A program made the translations under genes and the position numbers. The notes below the pieces were generated by a model, which saw only the letters and a list, made by a program, of their open reading frames with translations, made no database searches and was not told where the DNA came from. Positions 9,201 to 16,037 of a stretch of DNA of 33,248 nt are shown here, piece after piece. Each line of letters begins with the position of its first letter. Position 1 is the first letter of the stretch. This DNA comes from CAYLNH01 sp964384625 (GTDB taxonomy: Bacteria > Verrucomicrobiota > Lentisphaeria > JABSQK01), in contig CAYLNH010000050.1 in assembly GCA_964384625.1 (NCBI GenBank), positions 1 to 33,248 of the forward strand, in the 5' to 3' direction.

Positions 9201-12126
9201 CGATCGTGAACAATACCCGGGTGAAGCTCTCGTCCATCTGGTAGGCCGCAGGCGTCAGCAGTTCCATGTAGTCGACGGCATGCAGGTAGGCCTGGCCCGT
9301 GACATCGGAAATCTCCCAGTAGCTGGCGGCCACATCGCCGTCGCGGATCACGTCGGTTGCGTTGACTTCAGGGCCGGCCGGGTAGAGCACCAGCAGGGAA
9401 TTGGGCACCGGTTCGTTGGGGGTGGCGGAGGCGGCGAACTCATCCAGCGTATAGGTACGGATAACGGAACTCCAGCAGGCCACGCCCTGGTGTGGTTTCG
9501 GGGGGGTCAGGCCGGTTTCGCGGTTGGTCACATCCCGGTTCGCCAGCAGCGCGGAAAAATAGGCGGGGAGCCAGGCGACCGCCGCCTTGACCCGCGCGGC
9601 ATTGAGGCCGTCGAGGTCGTCGACCGGGCTGAATACCGCGCCGGCCGGCGCGTGGACGTTCTTCAGGACCACCGCCGGCGTCCGGTTCGACCCCTGAAAG
9701 ACCACCGCCGAATGCGTCGGGTCATAGAAGTAGAACTCCTCCGGGCGGCTGCCGATGTTGGTCAGGGTATTGACGAACGGGTTGCGGTCGGCTTTGCGCT
9801 CGGCGGTCAAGGCCTCCGACACCTGGAAACTGACTTTGCCGAATTGCCGCTGCCAGCCGGGTTTGATCTTGCCCCAGCTGCTGCAGAACCCAAAGCGGTC
9901 GCTCTGGAAATTGAGGTCGAGATTAATCACCAGCGCGACTCGCTTGGTGCCGAGGGCTTCCCGCAGCTTGTCGTTGGCTTCGTCCTGTTCCAGGGTGCGC
10001 TTCTTGTATTTCGCGCGCAGTTTGTACAGCTCCAGGGTGCGCTCAAGATTGCCTTTGAGGATCGCCAGTTTTTCGGGGGATTCGGCGACATGGCGATACC
10101 GCACCTTGGTCGAGCCGAGGCCCAGGTCGATCTTGTTGAACAGCTTCAGGACTACGGAATAATGCGGCCGCTGTTCCTTGAGCTGTTGCTGTGTCGCCAT
10201 GCAGTCGACCATGTACAGCATCGACACCAGCAGGAACCGGCGGCGTTCTTTGTGCAGATCCCGCGCCGCCTTCATTCGCGCGTCGGCCGACAGCTCCTTC
10301 ATCTCCGCCTGCTCCGCCTTGCTCAAGCGTTTGATCAGTACTTTGGCGCGCTCTTCGTCAAAGGTCTCCTTATATTCCGCCTGCATCTGTTCCAGGCGTT
10401 TCTTCTTACGGTTGTAGTGACGCAACGCCGTGTCGTACAGGCGCTGCTCCCGCGTCGACAGCGGTTGTTCGGCAGTCTCCGGCGCCAGCGCCTGCAGACG
10501 CTCCGGCAGGGCCGCGAGCAACTCGGCGATCTCGGCCTCGCTGCGGCCGGCCAGTCTGGTGTTGTACTCTTCCATCACCAGGCGGCCGACGACCGGCGTT
10601 TCCAGGTCCATCAGTTTCAATTTCAATCGGTTGAGCTGCCGCGTGGCTTCCGACTGCAGCGGCTTCTTGACCGGGATACGGAAGCCGGTGCTGTCGTCCA
10701 GCAGCCCGCGCCAGAGTTCGAATACCCGTTCGTTCTCGAAAGCCGGATGCAGCTTCTCGGCCAATCCCCGCAGTTTGCCGATATCCCAGGTTTTCAAGTC
10801 GGCGGCCTCGTCCTCCAGGTCGATCAGGGAGTCCTTGGCTTCCTGGTTGGTGGACACATGCCAGAGGAAGCCGCCGCGCTGGTCGGCATAATTGGTCGCG
10901 ACCGCCGCCACGGCCTTGCGATAGTCCGCATCGGAGAATGATTTCAGCTCCAACGCCGCCAGATTGGAATCCGTCGCGCCGGCTTCCGCTTCCGTCTCCC
11001 CGGCTTCCTCACGACGTTCTTCCTGCAGGCGCAACAGCTCCCAGAGCATATCCATGCCGGCGTGAATGTGCGTCGTGCCGGGCGGAATCGGCGCCAGATC
11101 GAGCTCACTGTAGTTGCGCACATACAGCTCCGCCTCCCGCTGGTCGCGCGCAATGAGGTTGCGGGTCCTCGCCACTGCCGCTTCCGGCGCACACAGAAAC
11201 CACGCGAGAATGCGCTCGCCCTTGTACCGCTGGGTGTGCGCGTTCACCGCTGCCAGTACCACCGTCCGTGCCGGCGGGTTCTCTTTGAAATGCTCCAGCA
11301 ACTGCAGCAGCAGGTAGAGATTGCCCGCGCCCTGAATGCCCAGGGCCCGTTCCGGCACGATGCAGCGCGCGTCCAGCGGCGCGGTCAGCACGATTACGTC
11401 CTTGCCCAGTTCCGGGTCGGATCCCGGGATCACGACCCAGGGGTTATGCAGCGTTTGCCGGCGCCAACGCGACGGCTCGCTCTCGATCACCACGTCGGCG
11501 CCGTTCTTGCCGGCCGCCGTGGCCAGCTGCCGCAGCCGGGCCCCCGCTTCGGGTTCGATGAAATACCGCGGACAGGACACTTCCGTGTTGTACAGCTTGC
11601 TCACCGAATCCTGGTGGAAGTAGCTCTCCTTGCCGATGAAAATAAAACCTTTGACGCCGAACCGCAGCAGATACACCCAGTCCATGTCGCAATCGAACTC
11701 GACCAGCGCCACCGATCCCCGCAACACCACGCCGCGCAGACGCTCGATCGCCGCGTAGTCGGCCTTGCCGAAGTAGATCAGCCGGGTGTTGAACTTGCGC
11801 TCCGGGAAGTTGCCCGGCCGCATCATGCTTGGATGCAGCGTCTGGATCGGAAAACTCTGATCCCCCGCCCGGATCGCCGCCCGCCCCGGGATGAACGCCG
11901 GCGCTTCAAACGTCATCGCCCCGGACGGAAACCCCGATTCCGCAAAGACCTTCGTGACATGCTTTTCCAGGAAGAGATTCCCCGGCGCCCCGGGCAGCCG
12001 CGAACCATGCGTGGCGAACAGCTCCCGAAAATCCCGGGTCACCTGCCGTTCGGACGGCTCGGCCAGAGCGCTGAACACGCCTGCTCCCAGAAAGATTATC
12101 AGAGCAATTCGTCTGGAGTAAGTCAT
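6292..12126 (-). CDS. Giant PA / pseudo-M28 peptidase / FtsX permease fusion (1944 aa)
   Basis: A signal peptide or anchor (residues 1-22) is followed by a PA-like domain (about 85-215) and an M28 aminopeptidase-like fold. The fold is split by a charged helical insertion (about 325-725) and resumes at 728-860. Most M28 metal ligands look lost. The usual A-H-x-D is A-P-L-D (249-252), the G-A-D-D-N region is G-A-G-N (266-269), the Glu-Glu pair is Ala-His (296-297), and the C-terminal His region reads F-S-P-V-D-D (832-837). An exported domain leads to several helices (about 1192-1275 and 1320-1337), a MacB-like extracytoplasmic region, a C-terminal FtsX module of about 120 residues starting near 1620, and a cytoplasmic tail of about 200 residues. 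FtsX permeases normally pair with an ABC ATPase, and none is adjacent. The gene starts 7 bp after the PqqD-like gene. Ligand binding rather than proteolysis is the likelier role. Confidence 0.85.
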   Translation of the reverse strand: MTYSRRIALIIFLGAGVFSALAEPSERQVTRDFRELFATHGSRLPGAPGNLFLEKHVTKVFAESGFPSGAMTFEAPAFIPGRAAIRAGDQSFPIQTLHPSMMRPGNFPERKFNTRLIYFGKADYAAIERLRGVVLRGSVALVEFDCDMDWVYLLRFGVKGFIFIGKESYFHQDSVSKLYNTEVSCPRYFIEPEAGARLRQLATAAGKNGADVVIESEPSRWRRQTLHNPWVVIPGSDPELGKDVIVLTAPLDARCIVPERALGIQGAGNLYLLLQLLEHFKENPPARTVVLAAVNAHTQRYKGERILAWFLCAPEAAVARTRNLIARDQREAELYVRNYSELDLAPIPPGTTHIHAGMDMLWELLRLQEERREEAGETEAEAGATDSNLAALELKSFSDADYRKAVAAVATNYADQRGGFLWHVSTNQEAKDSLIDLEDEAADLKTWDIGKLRGLAEKLHPAFENERVFELWRGLLDDSTGFRIPVKKPLQSEATRQLNRLKLKLMDLETPVVGRLVMEEYNTRLAGRSEAEIAELLAALPERLQALAPETAEQPLSTREQRLYDTALRHYNRKKKRLEQMQAEYKETFDEERAKVLIKRLSKAEQAEMKELSADARMKAARDLHKERRRFLLVSMLYMVDCMATQQQLKEQRPHYSVVLKLFNKIDLGLGSTKVRYRHVAESPEKLAILKGNLERTLELYKLRAKYKKRTLEQDEANDKLREALGTKRVALVINLDLNFQSDRFGFCSSWGKIKPGWQRQFGKVSFQVSEALTAERKADRNPFVNTLTNIGSRPEEFYFYDPTHSAVVFQGSNRTPAVVLKNVHAPAGAVFSPVDDLDGLNAARVKAAVAWLPAYFSALLANRDVTNRETGLTPPKPHQGVACWSSVIRTYTLDEFAASATPNEPVPNSLLVLYPAGPEVNATDVIRDGDVAASYWEISDVTGQAYLHAVDYMELLTPAAYQMDESFTRVLFTIDKGLAQSSGQNISNINRNPSKTLAMFKCREFPVYDRIDPTRLKSSPVTCQEYWPISLTMKDTPQRFGVHGAATRGPAASQPSWGPVAVYLHRREKGLKPDPVLILVPGLDKTLPRSLLNATTARPEGSGFELPEDIAPDFFAQTAFDMDRLNRFRLESMTGVSNQLLEDFLTQGKEELTALQRRKQANDHTGAVRQTYLALGNEVKAYTQIRLTTRDMLKAIIFYMALMLPFCFFLQKLTLKLVKLEHQVLAFSGLFISIYVLFRFIHPAFRIALNAEAIFIAFVLGAIGVFVTWIMHSRFEAEMQLILHGAGDHESDVSYSTVGQTALLIGVNNMKRRRIRTTLTSATIVLVTFAMLAFSSISKKMSPTVINRGTTSPYTGFFFFWPGYKTMDEATVRVFQMFFGNRATVSARRTGMPPKGSEDSVFPWELTVAGVSGSRLDTQAFVGLPMSDEKLVAETIVSGRFFSSPTAREGLLSVSACETLGITPAQVKAGEVVLRFLGHDLKLVGMVDDEDLRRLRDLSPYHTLLPPKRQGGQGFAVAGGAAEAEADEDTSALAVDPNAVVLLPIELSRSLGGRPYSVSVRFHEDEVGRTDVDIWAEMNKLLTVTTAKFYVGSKLPFTVTGSSVERQAGVYFVGSSYRTSIGGLSRLIIPLLIAGSIILNTMLGTVYERKAEIAVYNAIGLNPTHIFMFFLGEAFVYAVLGSVGGYIIGQTLSMAAKYFGVASDVTINFSSLMVVYSILFTIALVLLSTLYPAYVATRAAVPSGKRKWSLPDHENDRMNVVFPFIYQPQLAIGVMFYLYQFLERFTEKSIGEMIADLEAVEELKDDAGRVAYRVVYHIALAPFDLGVTQKVVFTDSFDEVVQSYRIRMEIIRVSGQDSNWTTTNKPFLEQLRKRLIRWRNLDPTQHRWYVKQAEALFAGRALPDEPMPAAAATSYVGQGSEETADTDGPETGPTPFGESNVQK

Positions 12127-12133
12127 CTACGCT

Positions 12134-12502
12134 CTATTCTATCACGACGGAAAGGACTTTGCGCTTCATCAGCATCTTCAGGAATGCGACGACGCCCAGT
12201 TCGGCTTCGCGATGGCTCAGCTTGAACTTGCGTTCAAAGGCCTTGATGATGTCCATGACCGTGCGCCGCTGGTCAATCTGCCGCACGACAAACGTGCCGA
12301 ATTGGTCGAGCTCGTAGCTTTTCACCATGCCGGCCGGACGCAGCCGGTCAAACAACGAGGTCCCGCGGGCACTCCGCAGTTTGATCGTAATATTCTGGTT
12401 TTGTTCCTCAACCAAGGTGACATTCTCATGCAGTACAGGGACGCCGGCCAGTGATTCTCGACGGTCTACGCGCTGTTTTTTCCGCTGACTGAACAATCCC
12501 AT
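12134..12502 (-). CDS. PqqD-like (RRE-fold) small protein, first gene of the run
   Basis: This 122-residue protein matches the PqqD pattern. An N-terminal strand region (about 22-45) is followed by Y-E-L-D-Q-F-G-T-F-V (63-72), which aligns with the 'N-x-x-G-x-x-V-W' turn. The T-V-M-D-I-I-K-A-F stretch (81-89) and a final helix (about 95-115) match the 'T-V-x-E-I' and 'L-x-x-x-G-L-L' parts. PqqD folds bind peptide precursors in PQQ and RiPP pathways; here no radical-SAM enzyme or precursor peptide is nearby. The reading frame continues far upstream, antisense to cysE. I chose the ATG at 12502 because AGGAA lies 8 nt before it and the PqqD homology begins just after. It is followed 7 bp later by the giant FtsX-type gene. 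Confidence 0.8.
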   Translation of the reverse strand: MGLFSQRKKQRVDRRESLAGVPVLHENVTLVEEQNQNITIKLRSARGTSLFDRLRPAGMVKSYELDQFGTFVVRQIDQRRTVMDIIKAFERKFKLSHREAELGVVAFLKMLMKRKVLSVVIE

Positions 12503-12955
12503 AAATCGGGTTCCTGCAAAGCTGCCGGACGCTCGGGAACGAACCGGCAATCTGCCTGTGACGACGAAAAAATCAAGGTGCTCAGACAAAAAACGGGACT
12601 GGCGCCGACCGACCGTTCGCCGGCTCCGGGGGCGATGCGCCCCGCTGCCGCGCCGAGGAGCCGGCGGGAAGCGCAGAGCGGCAGCAGGCGAAGGTTTGTC
12701 TCGAGCCGACGGACCGCGTTGAAATCGAACACTTCCGACGTACCGTATTGATGCAAACGGGCAACAACGGATAGCCTGTCGGCGGAACAGCTTGCGCCGA
12801 AACGATCTATGCCAAACCGACATCGCCAACTGATTACCTGCCGATGTTAAGCCTGCCGTTCCGGTGGTGAGCGGCAGGCGCGGGACGCGTCGCGGCCCGT
12901 ACCTTGCCGGTTGTTGCTCCCCTCTTCCTGCACGTTTTACGAAGGACATTCCCCC
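12503..12955. promoter_or_regulatory. Divergent intergenic region between pqqD-like and cysE, with nested inverted repeats
   Basis: This 453-bp gap must hold the promoters of the minus-strand PqqD/FtsX/OPT run and of cysE. I see no convincing -35/-10 pair for either. It contains a 10-bp perfect inverted repeat, CGCCGGCTCC (12618-12627) with GGAGCCGGCG (12657-12666). Nested inside it is a 6-bp stem, GGGGCG/CGCCCC, with an ATG loop (12629-12643). Nearer cysE is an 8-bp inverted repeat GCCTGCCG/CGGCAGGC (12851-12858 and 12872-12879). Short open frames on the minus strand here have no ribosome-binding site and no recognisable product, so I do not call a gene. Confidence 0.45.
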
Positions 12956-13807
12956 ATGAGTCCCGAACAAGATACAATCTGGCAGACCATCCGCACGGAA
13001 GCTGAAGCCGACGCCAGAGACGAGCCGGTGCTCGCCAGCTTTCTGTACAACACGATTATCAACCATGAAAGCCTGGAACGGGCGACGGCCTATCATCTGG
13101 GCAACAAGCTCGCCAACGCCAACCTCCAGCCGATCGGCTTGATGGAGCTCTTCCTGCAGGCCTATGACAGCGACAATGAGATCGGCCGCAAGATGCGCGT
13201 CGATATCAGTGCCGTCTACGAGCGGGATCCGGCGTGCACCGCATATTCCACGCCGTTGCTCTATTTCAAGGGGTTCCAGGCCCTGCAGAGCTATCGTCTG
13301 GCACATTGGCTCTGGACGGTTGGCCGCAAGCAGATGGCGCTGGCCCTGCAGAGCCGGATTTCCGAAGCGTTCGGCGTCGACATCCATCCCGGCGCGCGCA
13401 TCGGCAAGGGGATCCTGATGGATCACGCCACCAGCGTGGTGATCGGCGAAACTGCGGTGGTCGGCGACCACGTCTCCATCCTGCATTCGGTGACCCTCGG
13501 CGGTACCGGCAAAGCAGGCGGCGACCGGCACCCGAAGATCGGCGACTGGGTGTTGATCGGCGCCGGCGCCGAACTGCTCGGCAACATCAAGATCGGCGAG
13601 GGCGCCAAGATCGGCGCCGGCAGCGTGGTCCTGATCGACGTGCCGCCGCATCGCACCGCGGCCGGCGTGCCCGCCGAAATCATCGGCGAGGCCGGCTGCA
13701 ACCAGCCGTCGGTCGAGATGAACCATCTGCTGGAACGTATGGCCGGCCCCGCAGTCGAGCCCGACGGCGACCAGCAACCGGAGAACTCGCGGAACACGGC
13801 CCGATAA
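12956..13807 (+). CDS. cysE: Serine O-acetyltransferase
   Basis: It makes O-acetylserine from serine and acetyl-CoA, the first committed step of cysteine synthesis, in the cytoplasm. The 283-residue product has the helical N-terminal CysE domain (about 8-110) and a left-handed beta-helix of hexapeptide repeats (about 138-232). Catalytic residues align with E. coli CysE: Asp91 in Y-E-R-D-P, His157 in M-D-H-A-T, and His192 in G-D-R-H-P-K. The sequence M-D-H-A-T-S-V-V-I-G-E-T is the family hallmark. I start at the ATG at 12956 because AAGGA lies 9 nt upstream; a longer frame to 12911 adds residues with no homology. No cysK is nearby. The tail after about residue 232 is polar and may regulate the enzyme or be disordered. 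Confidence 0.95.
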   Translation: MSPEQDTIWQTIRTEAEADARDEPVLASFLYNTIINHESLERATAYHLGNKLANANLQPIGLMELFLQAYDSDNEIGRKMRVDISAVYERDPACTAYSTPLLYFKGFQALQSYRLAHWLWTVGRKQMALALQSRISEAFGVDIHPGARIGKGILMDHATSVVIGETAVVGDHVSILHSVTLGGTGKAGGDRHPKIGDWVLIGAGAELLGNIKIGEGAKIGAGSVVLIDVPPHRTAAGVPAEIIGEAGCNQPSVEMNHLLERMAGPAVEPDGDQQPENSRNTAR

Positions 13808-13886
13808 AGAGAACGCCCGCAAACTCTTCGCTCATTCCCAATCAAGCGGTGCCCATTACTGATTTCCGGACTATGGTGTCGGCCCG

Positions 13887-15056
13887 ATGAACAACCCTGA
13901 CCGCCGCCTGTACCTGATCTCGCTGCTGACGGACATCGCTTTCATGATGTTCCCGTTTGTGGTCACCCGCGAGTTTGCCGAGCACGACGTCAGCATGTCC
14001 ACCGCCGGCGCACTGGGGGCGGTGTCGATGGTCAGCTACGGCATCATGACGTCGTTTTCGGGACGGCTGGCCGATCGCTTCGGCTACCGGATCACGATCA
14101 GCTCCGGCGGTCTGGTTGCCTGCCTGGCCATGACCGGCGCCGTTTTCGCCCGCAATCCAATCGTCTACTTCGTGGCGATCGCGTTCCTCGGGGGCGGCAT
14201 CGGCCTGATTTATCCGTCGGTCATCGGCGCCCTCAGCGCCGGCCGGTCGGAACAGCAGATGAGCGGTGTTCTTCTACGCTTCTGCATCGCCTGGAACATC
14301 GGGCTGATGCTCGGCCAGGGAGGCGGCGGCCTGATTCTGGCGCACCTCGGCGGGGCCGCGCAAACCTGCGCCTTCGTCATCTGTGCGGCAGCGATGTTCC
14401 TGGTGGCGCTTACCGGGCTGACCCTGCGCCGCGTCCGTTTGCCGGCGAACACGGCAGACGCCCCCCACGTGCCGCCGCCGGCCACCCGGAAGCAGGCGAT
14501 GGACTTCGCCTGGATGAGCTGGACCGGGCTGATCACCGGCACCTTCAGTGTCGGCGTGCTGATCTTCGTGCTGCCGCACCTGATGGTGGAACTGGATATC
14601 CCCGCCGACCGGCACGGCTTGATCCTGAGCTGCAATCGCCTGGCCAACCTCGGCATCTATGTCCTCCTGCACGGCACCGTCTTCTGGCGCTATCGGACAA
14701 CCACGACGGTGGCGGCGCACATCACGAACCTGGTCGCCATGCTGCTGCTGGTCCGGGCCGCCGACACGACGGCAGTCTTCGTTGCCGTGGTGGTCAGCGC
14801 CGTCATGATCGGCACCGTCTACTACGTGAGCATTTTCTACGCCACGGTCGCCTACAGCGACGCCGAGAAAGGCAAGGCCGGCGGCATCCACGAGACCATC
14901 ATCGCCATCGGCATCAGTTCCGGCGCCATCGGCGGCGGTCTTCTGGGCGACCGGTTCGGCGTTCGCGCCCCGTTTATCGCCGCCGCCGCGCTGACTGTTG
15001 CTACCGGTCTTCTGCAGCTTGCCTTCCACCGGCGCCGGCGCCGGCGCGTCTCCTGA
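13887..15056 (+). CDS. Major facilitator superfamily transporter
   Basis: A 389-residue inner-membrane protein with about twelve hydrophobic helices in two six-helix halves and a cytoplasmic linker near residues 180-205. The G-R-L-A-D-R-F-G-Y-R motif between helices 2 and 3 (about 57-66) is MFS motif A, and a related G-D-R-F-G-V-R follows near the C-terminal end (about 353-359). MFS proteins move small solutes by proton or other ion coupling, or by uniport. The substrate cannot be read here; drug or sugar efflux and uptake are all possible. The gene lies 79 bp after cysE and 160 bp before the sugar-catabolic run, from which it is separated by a strong hairpin. No clear ribosome-binding site precedes the ATG. 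Confidence 0.9.
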   Translation: MNNPDRRLYLISLLTDIAFMMFPFVVTREFAEHDVSMSTAGALGAVSMVSYGIMTSFSGRLADRFGYRITISSGGLVACLAMTGAVFARNPIVYFVAIAFLGGGIGLIYPSVIGALSAGRSEQQMSGVLLRFCIAWNIGLMLGQGGGGLILAHLGGAAQTCAFVICAAAMFLVALTGLTLRRVRLPANTADAPHVPPPATRKQAMDFAWMSWTGLITGTFSVGVLIFVLPHLMVELDIPADRHGLILSCNRLANLGIYVLLHGTVFWRYRTTTTVAAHITNLVAMLLLVRAADTTAVFVAVVVSAVMIGTVYYVSIFYATVAYSDAEKGKAGGIHETIIAIGISSGAIGGGLLGDRFGVRAPFIAAAALTVATGLLQLAFHRRRRRRVS

Positions 15057-15123
15057 GTTCACGCCCCCGACTCCCAATCTTTCAGGATCAGGTTGATTCT
15101 ATCCGGCGACCTCATACGTTTAC

Positions 15124-15164
15124 CCCGGAGATTTCACCAGGCCGCAAGCAATGAAATCTTCGGG
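15124..15164 (+). promoter_or_regulatory. 13-bp imperfect inverted repeat upstream of the sugar-catabolic run
   Basis: CCCGGAGATTTCA (15124-15136) pairs with TGAAATCTTCGGG (15152-15164): twelve Watson-Crick pairs and one G-U around a 15-nt loop. It lies between the MFS gene and the isomerase gene and has no following T tract, so it is not a standard intrinsic terminator. It could be an operator for a dimeric regulator or an mRNA hairpin. A weak promoter candidate, TTGATT-16-TACGTT (about 15092-15119), lies just before it. Confidence 0.5.
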
Positions 15165-15216
15165 CTGATCTGATTGGCCCCGGCGCCGCAAACCGTACGG
15201 ATTGGGAGAACCGCTG

Positions 15217-16035
15217 ATGAAGCTGACTTTCTCTACTTTGGGCTGCCCCGACTGGTCCCTCGACCGAATTGCCTCCAACGCCAAAAACTACGGCTATGAC
15301 GGGATCGAACTGCGTACCCATGCCGACGGCAATCATCTGTCGCCGGATGTCGCCCTGGAGGACGCCGCGACCCTGGCGGCCCAATTCCGCGAAACCGGGG
15401 TGCCGATCCTCTCAATCATGGGGTACTCCCGTTTCGCCTTCGCCGACCCCGAGGAGATCGAGGCGAATTGCCGGCTCCTGAACCAACTGGTGGACATCGC
15501 CGCCGCCATGGAGGCGCCGTTCGTCCGCAGTTTCGTCGGCGGCGTCCCCAAGGGCACACGGCGCCGCGACCTGATCCGGCCGATCGCCGAAGCGTTGACC
15601 AGATGCGCCGACCGGGCCGCCGAAAAGAACGTGCGGATCGGCCTGGAAACCCACGACGACTGGTGCGTCGCCAGCAATCTGATGACGATCATCAAGCTCG
15701 TCGACTCCCCGTCCCTCGGGGTGATCTACGACATCTTCAATGCCCTCTGCGGCAGCGGCGAAAGCTGGAAAGAAACCTACTTCAGCATCTGCAACCATCT
15801 CTGCTACTGCCACGTCAAGGACGGTTGGTTTCTGCCGGACGGCCGCCACGAATATGTCTTCATCGGCGCCGGCGACGTACCGTTCCATGAAGTCTTCGCA
15901 CAACTGAAAAAGGACGGCTACGACAGCCTGCTCAGCTTCGAATGGGAGAAGAAGTGGGTCCCGGAACTGCCCGAGCCCGAGCAGGCCTTCCCGCATTACG
16001 TCTACAAGGTAAAACAGATCTGGAACCACGTCTGA
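15217..16035 (+). CDS. Sugar phosphate isomerase/epimerase-type TIM barrel protein
   Basis: A 272-residue cytoplasmic protein of the xylose-isomerase-like TIM barrel (AP_endonuc_2) superfamily. The four expected metal or acid-base residues are present: Glu144 in G-L-E-T-H, Asp172 in Y-D-I-F-N, His199 in C-H-V-K-D, and Glu242 in F-E-W-E-K-K-W. Relatives isomerise or epimerise keto-sugars, inosose or hydroxypyruvate with a divalent metal. I start at the ATG at 15217, 8 nt after GGGAGA; an in-frame TTG at 15202 lies within that ribosome-binding sequence and is unlikely. The dehydrogenase gene starts only 2 bp after this stop codon, so the two are almost certainly co-translated and act in one catabolic route. 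The exact substrate is unknown. Confidence 0.9.
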   Translation: MKLTFSTLGCPDWSLDRIASNAKNYGYDGIELRTHADGNHLSPDVALEDAATLAAQFRETGVPILSIMGYSRFAFADPEEIEANCRLLNQLVDIAAAMEAPFVRSFVGGVPKGTRRRDLIRPIAEALTRCADRAAEKNVRIGLETHDDWCVASNLMTIIKLVDSPSLGVIYDIFNALCGSGESWKETYFSICNHLCYCHVKDGWFLPDGRHEYVFIGAGDVPFHEVFAQLKKDGYDSLLSFEWEKKWVPELPEPEQAFPHYVYKVKQIWNHV

Positions 16036-16037
16036 AG

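Noticed and set aside
9670..9710. GGTTCGACCCC resembling a tRNA T-arm
   Set aside because: Lies inside the giant coding sequence, with no acceptor, D or anticodon stem around it.
8257..10941. 894-residue open frame on the plus strand opposite the giant FtsX-type gene
   Set aside because: Low-complexity Arg/Gly/Gln/His-rich translation without domain, and fully antisense to a gene with clear PA, M28-like and FtsX features; a GC-frame artefact.
12466..12756. 96-residue minus-strand frame considered as a RiPP precursor
   Set aside because: Overlaps the pqqD-like start, lacks a ribosome-binding site and has no leader/core pattern.
12503..13822. Upstream extension of the pqqD-like frame to 562 residues
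   Set aside because: Lies antisense to cysE; the extra residues show no homology, and an ATG with AGGAA at 12502 fits the PqqD domain.
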